From: Siphlonurus alternatus
Taxonomy: Eukaryota; Arthropoda; Insecta; Ephemeroptera; Siphlonuridae
Length of the DNA stretch: 64,000 nucleotides
Direction: 5' to 3'
Assembly (NCBI GenBank): GCA_949825025.1
Contig: OX463778.1
Coordinates: 54,066,364 to 54,130,363 of the forward strand
Positions within the stretch are counted from its first letter, which is position 1; every line of letters starts with the position of its first letter. This document shows positions 38,981 to 48,750 of this stretch, piece by piece. The translations under genes and the position numbers were made by a program. The notes under the pieces were generated by a model, which was not told the DNA's origin, made no database searches, and saw only the letters and a list, made by a program, of their open reading frames with translations.

Positions 38981-39474
38981 TACACGGAAAAAACAGTTGA
39001 CAGTGTTTGAACTGTTGGTACAAATTCTACAGTATTCCTGTTAAATATAAACTAGTTCTGTGTTAAATTCAACAGTTCCAAACACTGTTATGCGAGGACT
39101 GTCAAAATCAACAGTCTCTACCCTGTTAAATATCAATGTACGCAGTTGCATTGTAAGATTTAACATTTCAATACGTAAAAGTTACATTTTACTCTGTTAA
39201 AAATGAAATAACGTTTTACGGTGTAACTTTCAACCGTGTGAAATTGTTGGAAATTAAATGTTAGAATATGTAAAAAGCAGAGTAACAGTTCGGCAATGTG
39301 TAAGCATACATTCAACGTTAGAAACTTTGTGACATTTTGAAGTTTCAACGGTTACACTAATTTTAACACATCTATTATACTCTGCAAAAATTAAACTTTT
39401 TACCACGTTATAAAATGACCGTTATTTCTGCGCGGCAGACACGTTTTGTCATTTCCTGTTTCAATCTGCAGGCG

Positions 39475-39484
39475 TCAGTTCAGT
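39475..39484 (+). promoter_or_regulatory. Two adjoining arthropod initiator motifs (TCAGTTCAGT)
   Basis: TCAGT, the arthropod Inr core, occurs twice in a row, 22-31 bases before the ATG at 39506. No TATA box is evident. It is consistent with a TATA-less start for the spliced gene. Motif-only evidence. Confidence 0.35.
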
Positions 39485-39505
39485 TCTTGTTGTGCTCTCT
39501 GTGAA

Positions 39506-39939
39506 ATGTATTCTGGATCATCAATGGTAAGTTTAATTAATATTTTACTTCCTATAATGTTATGCCATTCATTGTTTTAATAATTGTGTTAATATTTTAA
39601 GACACGGGCGGCCAGCAATACGTACTGCGTGCCGGGGTATTTTCGAGGCATTTTCACATGGCCGACGATATTTGAACCGTTGAGGAGCGATGAGGGCCAT
39701 AACGCTACACGTGCAAATTTTTTGGTAAGTTGAAGGTTTACTTGCAATAAATTTGCAATAATACTAATGCAAGACCTGTGCATTTCTAGTTGACGTCCAT
39801 GTGGGGATTATGCATCAGACTCAAGACTGAACGTCTCGCGAATGCAGTCCAGATTACAACCGCCCTTGTGCCACCACCACTTCCCCGAACGACAAACGAC
39901 CATTCAAACTACCAAGATGGAAAGGAAACCCAGAATTGA
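39506..39939 (+). CDS. Three-exon small gene inside the transposon, 97 residues, unknown function
   Basis: Exons at 39506-39526, 39602-39724 and 39790-39939 join in phase 0 and end in TGA at 39937. Introns are 75 and 65 bp, both GTAAGT to AG. The second contains TACTAAT, a branch-point-like word, before CATTTCTAG. An in-frame stop at 39416 precedes the ATG, and no earlier ATG is in frame. AATAAA follows at 40065. Exons are GC-rich, introns AT-rich. Residues 8-48 include CVPGYFRGIFTWPTIFEP (16-33) and a GHNATR stretch (39-44, with an N-glycosylation sequon). Residues 49-97 are basic, then proline-rich (VPPPLPR, 75-81) and polar. The middle exon faintly recalls the C...R-I-x-W-P-x-T...NATR pattern of the hormone-receptor (HRM) domain of secretin/adhesion-type GPCRs, but the later cysteines are missing. 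It may be a captured host fragment or an accessory gene of the element. Confidence 0.5.
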
Positions 39940-40064
39940 CCCTCAAGATGATGCTCCTTTACGTCAGTTGTTGAGTATAATAGTGTAAAAATAGAGTTCA
40001 AATGTGACAAATTTCCATCTTCACCTCATTCACAAAATTTATAACGTTTTTAATGTATAATACA

Positions 40065-40070
40065 AATAAA
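40065..40070 (+). terminator. AATAAA polyadenylation signal
   Basis: The hexamer lies 126 bases after the stop codon of the spliced gene model and is followed by a TGTATAATGTAATGTTTGG downstream region. The hexamer is common in AT-rich DNA, so it counts only as consistent. Confidence 0.4.
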
Positions 40071-40271
40071 GCCATCTAATATTGTATAATGTAATGTTTG
40101 GATTTTTTAATTAAATATTTACTATATAAATAAATCACTATTTTTTTTAATTGAACCCTTTTAACCACTTTAAATCTTTATTCAGGATTTGTTTGCTCCC
40201 TAATCATTATTTAATTATAATATTGTCATTGCTTATGAAACTTGTAATATTTTTTATGGAATGTTTTGATA

Positions 40272-40436
40272 ATATAGAAGATGGTGTATTACATGTTGAT
40301 GCAATTGATCTATTTAATGCATACAGTTTTTTTTTACAAGAAAACTTTAAGTTCACTTGTACGAAATGGAACTTACGTTTTCTTGTATAAAGAAAAACTG
40401 TATGCAATAAATAGATAAATTGCATCATCTATTACC
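40272..40436. mobile_element. TACAAGAAAA foldback element (copy 2), nested in the transposon
   Basis: GATGCAATTGATCTATTTAA and TTTTTACAAGAAAAC on the left pair with GTTTTCTTGTATAAAGAAAA and AATAGATAAATTGCATC on the right, forming an imperfect hairpin of about 130-160 bases centred near 40363. It shares its core with copies at 25411 and 59105. It may be a nested insertion, or the hairpin could belong to the transposon. Confidence 0.65.
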
Positions 40437-40780
40437 AGCTTCTAGAACATTGTATATTTAACAGAGTAAAGTTGTAGAATATAAGGAAGTAGATACGTTA
40501 GTAGAATCAAGGAATAAACTGTAGAAATTAAAAGAGTAGAAATGTTAAAATTAAAAAGATAGAACCTATAAATCTTACATCGCAAACTCTGTCGTTTTTA
40601 ACATTCATACACTGCTACACCGAATTCTACACATCTAACGCCTAAAATTCAACAGTTCTGAGGTTGTAGAAATCTAAAATAGCAACTCTGTTGATTTTAA
40701 CCAATTTTTATTATGGGTACAAATACAACCGCGTAAAACAGCTAAATTTAGCAGGAAAACTGTCAAGTGTTTTTTCAGTG

Positions 40781-41084
40781 TATGTATAATATGTAAAGCA
40801 CATGATTTATATTTTATATTCTTTAATTAAAGTAAAGCTGGCCTTATAATTACAATTATTACAATTTTTTGTTCTGAAAACAGTAAAAAAAAAAAAATCT
40901 AATCGACGGAAGATTTTTGTATCAAAACGTTTTCCTTTTTAATCAGCAAATCTCTCCCTTAAAATTAAGTCCTTAATATTATAATGATGTATCCTGGAAG
41001 TTATTTAATTTTTTTGATATTTTTAATCATTTTGGTCTCCACGTTTTTCTGGGAAACTAAAACTTATATCAATGCAATTATTGT
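40781..41084. other. AT-rich stretch without genes
   Basis: A tract at about 40885-40898. Nothing else recognised. Confidence 0.55.
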
Positions 41085-41275
41085 CTGAAATGGCGAGGGG
41101 GGTGCGTTCCTTCCGAACGTTATCTTGATCCGGCTCATTCCCCGCGGGTTTGTACCAGAGAGGTCCTTTAGTTCCTCGTGGTCACAGCCGGAAGTGCAGC
41201 AGACCAGCTGGCTCCAGGAAGTGACGTCATGGGCTGCACTTCCAGTGGTTTGGTACCGCGTCTTTATCTCAGCAT
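41085..41275. promoter_or_regulatory. GC-rich island with CRE and an inverted repeat
   Basis: TGACGTCA at 41222-41229. CGGAAGTGCAGC (about 41189) is mirrored by GCTGCACTTCC (about 41233), giving a stem around AGGAAGTGACGTCATGGGC. CGGAAGT is also an ETS-type site. A plus-strand frame is open for 67 codons but is unrecognised. Confidence 0.4.
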
Positions 41276-41973
41276 TTCATTGTACGACTTTTCTAATGAG
41301 TTGGTCAGAATTTAACTACATTTTGTGATGGTGGCTGTATGTGGAAGATTCCTAAAGCCAATTAGAAATTTAATCTACATTTTTTGTGATTAAACAAATT
41401 CAGAGACTTGAAAAAAAACTTCTTCTTTTTTTACAAATATATTTTTAACACAGAGTTTTACGTACTCAAGGCCTTAGCAGGATTTTTAATGTGATTTTTA
41501 ATTTAGAAGAAAATGTTTCCCATTATAATTTTTGTTTGTAATAAATGTATAACAATTAATAAAAATATAAAAAATATCTGATGTGAAATTGTATAAATCT
41601 AATTTGACCTGCTTCATTTTTAAGAAAATTTAGTGTAAAAATTTGCACCTGTTGTTGAGATTAATCTCTGCTTGACAATATTTGTGATCGCATGAAATAA
41701 AAAATTAAATGTAATTATTATTTAATAAATATAAAAATTCTTCACTGCTGCTGTCACGAAAAAAATACTCCAGGAGGAGATTATTTCTCTACATCGTTAA
41801 AAGTTAGTGGAATTTAGTTTCTACCGAGTTTTTATTAAATTCTCGATCTTCATGTCTTGCAATTTTTATTACACTCACATTCTGTGTGCTGAAAATGTTT
41901 AGTGAGAACTGTTAAAATGCCAACATAATTACATGAAATAATGACACCTGACGATTCTGTGTTATATTTAGCC
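41276..41973. other. AT-rich stretch without genes
   Basis: No recognised features. Confidence 0.55.
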
Positions 41974-42026
41974 TTGGTCGGCGAATTGTGCGGACAATGC
42001 TAGGGTGCAGCAGTGCACTGGGAGCC
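41974..42026 (+). repeat. 53 bp duplicated segment (copy 1)
   Basis: Starts TTGGTCGGCGAATTGTGCGG and ends GTGCACTGGGAGCC. It is identical over all 53 bases to 43058-43110. Flanks differ, so this is a dispersed rather than a tandem copy. Confidence 0.9.
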
Positions 42027-43030
42027 GTGCCAGGTCCGATCATCTTCTGCATGTAGCGAAATACTTGTAACTAGCTCATCCGAATTCATCCGCGTTATCA
42101 TGAAAACTTTCTGCAGCCTCCGTCAGATGGCGCGTCGATCAAGTTTGGTCGATTTGCGCTTTTCGTTTCTCAATTGCTACACTAGAATAAAATGGCTACC
42201 GCTTCCGGTTTTATTATTTTTTTTATTTTGCTTACTAATTTGTTTATTTATGAAAGAACACAGAGAAAATGGGATTATAAATTGTATTTAAGAAATTTTA
42301 CATTAAAATAAAATATACAGTTGTCACAAAAAGGTCCCGAGATAGTCTCCTTGGCACGCCAATCCAATGGGTGGGGTGGGTACAGTGTCCAGCTTTGCCA
42401 GCTGCAGCTTGGGCTTGTTTTCTGCTGTAACACGAAAATTATAGCTATAACCATGCATTTATAGGAAATTATAATATCATTAGGATACACAGAATGAACG
42501 TATAGTGTAACAAAAAATTGTATCTTGAACAAAAGCGATGAAAACGGGGTAAAAACAATGCCCAATGTTCCCGATCTTTTGGTCACGTACTAACCTTCAG
42601 TTTAGTCGTTCATATCAGGATGGCTGCATCTCTTTTCTCGGTTATATATTGTGGTGATACAGTTCTTGTATTCGCAATAGAGGCTTGTAGATATTACACA
42701 CACATTTATAACTCTTCAAATCATGAAATATAAGACATAATCGAGCCGATGGTGAACGCCGAGCCGCAGCTGCCGCCATGTTGTCATACTCGCAAATGGC
42801 GAGAGATTCTTTGAAAAATAAGTTAATTGAGTTTATTAATTAAAACACATTTTTATGATTGATTATACTAAATTAAAATATATAAAACATTAAGAAACAA
42901 AGATAATTATTATATAATAAAAAAAAGTGGGAGATCTAATTTCTGAAGCGCAGGGATAGGGTCCGAAGCGTCCGCTAGAGGGCCAAAATACAAAACTTTG
43001 AGCCGCTCGGAAAGATGCATCGACCTGGCC
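42027..43030. other. Non-coding stretch with several GC patches
   Basis: Patches at 42110-42215 (CGTCAGATGGCGCG), 42335-42425 and 42745-42800 (GCCGCAGCTGCCGCCATGTTG) break the AT-rich background. A 103-codon minus-strand frame (42275-42586) is not recognisable. Confidence 0.4.
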
Positions 43031-43034
43031 GTGC

Positions 43035-43132
43035 CGCGCGAGCTTCAAACCTTCTCATTGGTCGGCGAATTGTGCGGACAATGCTAGGGTGCAGCAGTGC
43101 ACTGGGAGCCGCGCGAGCTTCAAACCTTCTCA
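43035..43132 (+). repeat. 53 bp segment (copy 2) between 23 bp direct repeats
   Basis: CGCGCGAGCTTCAAACCTTC (first 20 of 23 bases) occurs at 43035-43057 and again at 43110-43132. The 53 bp segment shared with 41974 lies exactly between them (43058-43110). This looks like an insertion of the segment with a long flanking duplication, or a 75 bp tandem duplication whose middle is shared with the other locus. Confidence 0.85.
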
Positions 43133-43780
43133 CAGGTGATAGTGGTATCGTCACTCCCAGGTAAAATACCGGAGCAGTACCTAAGGTATCCTAGCAACCT
43201 ATAGGATAACAGCCACTTTTAGCGTTATGGTGCCTCTATTTGGCGCTTTTGCATGTTATCCCCACCCTAAACAACATTATACTGTGTAGATAGCAATTTT
43301 TGTGCATCTATTGGGTGAAATAATAAATAAATAAACAAACCTCGTACTCTATAGACTATAGTCTACTTCTTACTCCATTCATCCTAAGGGTTGTCGAGAC
43401 ACCATACTATACATGGGTGCCTAAGATCCAGTCTTTCTTGCCCGCCATCCGTTCCTACCATACTCCTGAGAAAAGACATAGGGGAAGTAAAAAAACATGA
43501 TATAAAAATATAATGGAACATCAAACGCAATATGACAATTAAGTTAATAAAAAAGATGAAGTTTCTTAGCAACTTGAAATCAAAATTTTCAACGGACAAT
43601 TTTTTCCAATTTTTTCAGAACTTCAAAATTACGTCTCTGACAAACTGAAACACTTCGTTCTACCCCCCCCCCCTCTGTTTCAAAGACCATGCAGGTTAAC
43701 CGCGCGATTGACGCTCCTCGATTCTTGCTGGATAACACCACTAACGAAGAGGTCTGGAAGTTTTGTAATGGGACAAGCAT
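43133..43780. other. Non-coding stretch
   Basis: Mixed composition, with a C run (CCCCCCCCCC) at about 43662-43672. A minus-strand frame at 43589-43780 is unrecognised. Confidence 0.45.
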
Positions 43781-43783
43781 TTA

Positions 43784-43948
43784 GGTGGCGTCCCAACAGT
43801 CATATTCTCGTCTACTACCCTTCCCTACAATGGCGGCAAATTTAGGGCGCATCATATGCACCCTTCTTATATAGCGGCCATCTTGGAGGGGAGGGGAAAG
43901 CTCATTTAGGGACCCTAAGTAGACGAGAAATAGTATTGAGACACCGCC
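43784..43948. mobile_element. MITE, GGTGGCGTCCCAACA ends, TTA duplication
   Basis: GGTGGCGTCCCAACAGTCAT on the left is mirrored by ATAGTATTGAGACACCGCC on the right. The inner arm TTCTCGTCTAC is mirrored by GTAGACGAGAA. TTA flanks both ends (43781-43783, 43949-43951). The interior includes CAATGGCGGC and GCGGCCATCTTGG, mirrored to each other. 165 bp and non-coding. The TTA duplication and GG-start ends fit a PIF/Harbinger-type MITE. Confidence 0.82.
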
Positions 43949-43951
43949 TTA

Positions 43952-44330
43952 TTATATGGATATAGAACAAGAAACGACATCATTTGTGTTTCAGATATCA
44001 ATATGCATGGGCGAAGGAAGATAATAAAGTTTTTTAACTAATTAGTCAATTACACTAAACTTGGATGGCCGCAAATATGAAAAAGTCTTTTGCGAATCGT
44101 GCCCTATATTATTTATTACAGCGTATTATATTTATGAGAAATTACGTAATGTTTATTATAACTTGAAAAAATGTTATGAAATACAAATCTATAAATGCAT
44201 TTTATATTTTCCATCTTGAGTAGTAAGCGTCAATATTTTTCTGCGATGTAATTCTGTTGAAAGGTTTTAAAAAGCTCTGCAAATATCTCGACAGGAAGTA
44301 GTACAGGTGTGACGCCGCATCGAGATGACA
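43952..44330. other. AT-rich stretch without genes
   Basis: Contains a lone GCGAATCGTGCCC at about 44092, resembling one end of the element at 35219, with no second end. Confidence 0.5.
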
Positions 44331-44333
44331 TTC

Positions 44334-44429
44334 ACTACGTTCACATGCGTATTCGTTGACGACGGATAATGTTATTCTTATGAGGCGTCGTCAACGGATA
44401 CGTATTAAACAACGTCATGTAAACGTAGT
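44334..44429. mobile_element. Palindromic mini-element, CGTCGTCAACGGAT core (copy 1)
   Basis: ACTACGTTCACATG at the left is mirrored by CATGTAAACGTAGT at the right. CGTATTCGTTGACGACG is mirrored by CGTCGTCAACGGATACG. The loop is TTATTCTTATGAGG. The second, better preserved copy is at 61802. About 96 bp, among the smallest foldback elements here. Confidence 0.8.
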
Positions 44430-44696
44430 AAATATTTCAATGTATTGAACACTGCATCAATTATTTCTATTGTTCTATAGCTTATGCAAGACAAGAGTGC
44501 ATTATTTGTTGTTTTTATCATGCCATGTGTTCTTTTTTTTTTTCAACCATCACTCTCCACGTGTCCGCATGGCTAGTTTACAGTAGCTGGTGGTTTGGTT
44601 CAGAGTAGAGAAAATTAATATTAAATATTAAAATTAATTAATAATGTATACATAAATTTGAAACAGACAAAACTCACTGAATATTTTGCATTGTGT
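44430..44696. other. AT-rich spacer
   Basis: Nothing recognised between two foldback elements. Confidence 0.55.
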
Positions 44697-44700
44697 TTAA

Positions 44701-45088
44701 GGTAGAGATAACGTCGGTCAGCTGTTTTTTTAGCTCCATTTGATTAACATGTAAACCTTAGCAAATTCACAAAAATTCTGAAATTTTTTGAGAGGCAGAT
44801 ATTAGTGCCTAAAAGTCACATAGAAAAAGTTTCAAAACAATTTAACGAGAAGATTTTTTTTTTTAATTAATTTTTTAGTTTGTCTCTCCATGGGAAAGCC
44901 CTATGCTGAAAATTAAATAAATTAATTTTAAAAAATCGGCTCGTTAAATTGTTTTGAAATTTTTTCTATGACTTTTAGGCACTAATAGCTGCCTCTAAAA
45001 AAAAAATCAGAATTTTTGTCAATTTGCTAAGGTTTACATGTTAATCAAATGGAGCTAAAAAAAACAGCTGACTGACATTATCTCTACC
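44701..45088. mobile_element. Foldback MITE, GGTAGAGATAACG ends, TTAA flanks (copy 1)
   Basis: 388 bp, almost one hairpin. GGTAGAGATAACGTCGGTCA on the left is mirrored by TGACTGACATTATCTCTACC on the right, and the arms remain complementary to the centre around CCATGGGAAAGCCC (about 44888). TTAA flanks both ends. Copy 2 is at 59880. The ends share the outline TTAAGGxxxAGrTAACG with the family at 16870/49419, suggesting a common transposase. Confidence 0.85.
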
Positions 45089-45092
45089 TTAA

Positions 45093-45247
45093 TACGATCA
45101 AATTATATTTTAAAGTGTTCCATGAACCATGGACAACATTGTATATTATACACAGACTATTTACTATATTTATATCAGTAAACTTTTTCAGACAACGGGT
45201 TTCAAAATATATATTCCAACTAAGGGCGTGAGAATTTTGCCTTAAAT
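45093..45247. other. AT-rich spacer
   Basis: Nothing recognised. Confidence 0.5.
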
Positions 45248-45283
45248 ATTAACAGGGCCACAAAAAAATGTGGCCCTGTTAAT
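45248..45283. other. Perfect 15 bp GC-containing hairpin
   Basis: ATTAACAGGGCCACA, six A bases, then TGTGGCCCTGTTAAT: a perfect 15 bp stem with a 6-base loop. No copy exists elsewhere in the window. It could be the minimal remnant of a foldback element. Confidence 0.85.
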
Positions 45284-45436
45284 TCAATGTTCGGTCACAT
45301 TTTTTAGCAAAGAATTAATTGTATAAGATTTCTAGACGGCAAAAGCAGAAAATTGACACAATTTAGTTTCAAAGTTTTATTGTTTTATTTCTTCAAATTC
45401 CTTCATCAATTTATGTTCAGGACAAAAAGAAATAAA

Positions 45437-45500
45437 GTTTTCCACGCCTACTGACAACGACCACAAACAGCGCAAAGTTCTTGAAGTCCAGAGATGCACA
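45437..45500. mobile_element. Solo right half of the 14659 inverted-repeat family
   Basis: CGACCACAAACAGCGCAAAG and TTGAAGTCCAGAGATGCAC match the right end of the element at 14659-14857 (CCACAAACAAAGCAAAG, TGGTGTCCCGAGGTGCAC) with several differences. No left end is nearby. Confidence 0.55.
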
Positions 45501-46430
45501 CGTTTTAAATTATTGACTATAATGTAACACAATACAAAGCTTAATTACGTAATAATAATAATTTAATAACAGCCCAAGTCTTACGTGCAACAACTTGCAT
45601 GTAACATAACATAAATAAACACAAATATTAATATTTCATTCCTTATACTTTGATCTTAAGTACATAAAGTATACGATAAATATAAATACAAAACAATAAA
45701 TTTATTAATAATAAATTATTATATAAATATTCACATAAAATATAATAATAATGCATGCATAATATTTATAGTGTTAAGTGTTAAATTATGTAGCATGAAG
45801 CTTAAATTTACATAAATATGTTTGACCACACCCCTGCAGCCACCTAGGGGCTCTCTGGGGACGACTTAATGGACTAGACATGTTACGTTCAGTCTGACAG
45901 GCGCCACCACCTAGGCGCCACCTAGTTAGGAGAGAAGAGGCTACAGTTTAATTTTCTACAATGTTGTAAATGGCAGAGTTTGTATAGTTGTGTTGTATTA
46001 TTACAATAGAGGTTACAGAGTTGTGTGCATGATATCATACATAAAAAATTAATTAAAAATTTATAATTGTTTTTCAAGCACTTTATTTGCACTCGTGTGT
46101 GTGTTTTTTTAAAAATATGTTTATATTTATTTGTATAATTTATATAAATAGCATTTTGTTGTTTTTGTAGCATTTTTATTCTCGATAGAATTAAACTAGT
46201 ATTTTTTATTTTAATATTTCAAATTCATTGAAAGTTGAAAAAAAAAATTAAGTAACAAATACTTAAAACTATTTTTAATAATTAAATAATGTAAAAACCA
46301 TAAATAGATCCGGAAGATTACAAAATAAGAATGAGATATTTGCAACACCAAAATAAGAGGAGAAAAAAACAATTTAATAGCAATTTGAGATGATTGATAA
46401 TCGAGGAGTATTAAATCCATTATTGTAAAT
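45501..46430. other. AT-rich stretch without genes
   Basis: One GC patch at 45830-45935 repeats CACCTAGG words (CAGCCACCTAGGGGC, GCCACCACCTAGGCGCCACC). No gene was recognised. Confidence 0.5.
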
Positions 46431-46434
46431 GTCG

Positions 46435-46620
46435 CGAGGGACACGTTTTGAAAGAATTCGTCAGGCTGCGCATTTTCGAGATGGAAAGTGGTGCCCATAA
46501 TGATGGTACCACGTGACCTCTGCTGCATCAGCTGATGACCTGATGCCTGTGACCTCATTCTCGCGCTTTCTCGTCAGATGCATGCGTGAGTGCACCTTAA
46601 GTGGCGCCAATTTTTGAATC
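46435..46620. other. GC-richer island with TGACCT words
   Basis: CACGTGACCTCTGCTGCATC, ATGACCTGATGCCTGTGACC: three TGACCT half sites within 50 bases plus an E-box CACGTG. The minus strand is open for 115 codons, the downstream part being AT-driven. It may be a regulatory island. No protein family was recognised. Confidence 0.35.
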
Positions 46621-46996
46621 ACGGACAAAATTTTAGCGAAAAGTTATGGGAAATATTTTTATCATGAAAATTGATGTTATGTAACAAGCTGAACTATATT
46701 TTTGTAACGTCAAAATTAATGTAGCAGTTTTATGTTATTTTTTTCCTAATGTTCTAATATTTAATTAATTAAAATTATACAGCGATTGCCAAAGTCTGAT
46801 ACAATATAATTATCGAAAGAAATTGTTTTTATTTGTTTAATTCGCCAATTTGTTTTAAAATTACAAGAATTAAAGGCGAAATTAGATATTTTACAAGGCA
46901 CCATTGAGCACCAAAACATATAACATATCCTTTTACTAACTCTAATTAATTGTCTAAAATTTAACTTAAAACAAAAACATCAATTAATTTAATTAA
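46621..46996. other. AT-rich stretch without genes
   Basis: Nothing recognised. Confidence 0.55.
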
Positions 46997-47190
46997 TTAT
47001 GGCCCACTCATATTATATAATATTTGTATCCCAAAAGTTGCTTCAAACCTAAACAACATTCCAAACAATGCAGTAATTAATTTGCTCGGCGGCAATAATT
47101 TCGCTGACGGTGACGATGTCGTAACATTGCGAGGAGACATTCCTTGACGTGGGGGAGTGAAGAAATTAACGCAACAATCGTTATACAATC
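46997..47190. other. Open patch of unclear coding status
   Basis: On the plus strand the frame after 47034 reads VASNLNNIPNNAVINLLGGN and on to a TGA near 47147. On the minus strand a 63-codon frame also spans it. Composition is more balanced than the flanks. Neither translation is recognised. Confidence 0.2.
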
Positions 47191-48636
47191 AGCATATTAT
47201 TAAACATCGGAATGTATGTAATAGTTTATTAAAAAGGTTACTAACCTTACATTGTTATAATTACTATTTTATATAAATATAAAGTATTTAGAAAAATTTA
47301 TAGTAATAATAAAATTTTGATATCAAAATCATTTACAAATTAAATCTGGTACCAAATATTTCATAAATCTGCCAAAGTTCTTTTTTAATTTTCCTAACAA
47401 TGCGTTTTTTAATGTAAAAACAATACAAGAGCTTTTGTTTTATAGCCACTAGTAGGGTCCCAAAAAATTATTTTTTATTAATATCATAAATTTTTAAATT
47501 TCGTAAATATATTAAATACGAAATTTAATTTAGAATTATTATAATATAATACTGTAGATTGAAACAGTATAAGATATACATTTGATGGCACTTTGTAACC
47601 TTTGTATAATTAATTTCGGATTGCATAAAATTTCAAGTTAATTTGGTGTGAATTTATCCTTCTAATACTTTTCTTATTGTATCAAATTCAAATTATTATT
47701 TTTTCAGCAACATTATGTTTTTATGATACGAAGTATTTGTAAAATTCAACTTCTTCTCACTCTTAGAGCGTACTTTGAGATTATATTCATTATATTATCG
47801 ATGTAACAATAATTATTACATGGAATTATATCAGAGCAGCACATGTGGATGATAATTAGGTCAACGATTTTAATTGTAACTAGTTATCTGAGTTAATTAA
47901 GTTTAATGCTCACGTGACCATCTCGTGCTGCATAATTTACTCTTGCGTTGATGCCGCGTGCTGCTGGCTATTTTCAGAGCTGCCGGGAAACGATGCACAT
48001 TTGTACGTCAAATGATGGAAATACACAGTTTTGTTATTGTTGGCAATATACATAAAATTATTTAATAATAAGTAATGATAATTAGTCAATTAAATTACAA
48101 ATCAATGTTTTGAATGTTATAATACCAAAGAGTTTGCATTGTAAGATCTATGATTTTGTGTTTATATCAGTTAAAAAATAGTTAATTTGATAAAATGGGA
48201 ACTACAAAACTTACATTTTTACATAAAAATAACATGAAGAAAGAGTTATAATATTTTCCAACGACTGTATTTCCTATCCCAAGTGGTTGCTTGTATTCTA
48301 TCAATACATTAATATGCCATATATTCTCTGTATTTTTCCAAGAGATAAAACGCCTTGTTTAATTATGTCGCTGAGGTATGTAACTAGGAACAAGATGGGT
48401 CACAGACGTCGAGTCAGCTGTTTGTTGGCTGCAAAGTTGTGCAAGTGCTGCCTTGCAAAAATGCACAATTTTCCTGAGTCACTCTGAAACCGGGATAAAA
48501 AACGCACACAAATATTTATCGTAAAAAAAATAACTCACTCTTTTTTTCTAAATGAACAACCTGTATGATTTTTGTATGTCATGTAATGTATCATATGGAT
48601 AGGAGATCTCAGTTATGAATTGTTTAGTTTTTCAGA
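47191..48636. other. AT-rich stretch without genes
   Basis: A GC patch at 48395-48470 (cacagacgtcgagtcagctg) is unassigned. No repeats were recognised. Confidence 0.5.
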
Positions 48637-48750
48637 TTTTTTTTTAAGCTCTCAAAATTAAGTTGAAAGACATTGTGACGCCATAACCATGCAACTTTCC
48701 TATACGTAATATCACAGCGTTTTGTAGCATTATTTTAAAGACGTTAGGAA
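48637..48750. mobile_element. Foldback element related to the CRE-bearing family (copy 2, diverged)
   Basis: GACATTGTGACGCCATAACC, CATGCAAC and CACAGCGTTTTGTAGCA match the arms of the copy at 51440 (ATGCAA, GCTGCAAAACGCTGTG), but the CRE has decayed to TGACGCCA. The arm symmetry is partly lost. Confidence 0.5.

Larger units (their letters stand above)
38983..40780. mobile_element. DNA transposon, 1.8 kb, CACTGAAAAAACA-type TIR, carrying a spliced gene
   Basis: The left end CACGGAAAAAACAGTTGACA and the reverse complement of the right end CACTGAAAAAACACTTGACA match at 18 of 20 positions. TA lies outside each end (38981-38982, 40781-40782). Both subterminal regions are full of AACAGT/ACTGTT and CTGTTAAA words that repeat a motif of the TIR. 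They are densest at 38983-39140 and 40440-40780, as expected for transposase-binding subterminal repeats. The interior holds a three-exon gene model (39506-39939) and a foldback element (40272-40436). No transposase is visible, so the element is non-autonomous. CACTG termini occur in the CACTA/Mirage/Chapaev group, while a TA duplication also fits Tc1/mariner. Class is undecided. Confidence 0.75.

Noticed and set aside
39589..39783. 64-codon minus-strand frame inside the transposon
   Set aside because: It crosses the introns of the better supported plus-strand gene model and has no start or splice support.
46211..46558. 115-codon minus-strand frame
   Set aside because: The first 40 codons fall in a GC island, but the remainder is AT-driven and hydrophobic by composition; no recognisable family.
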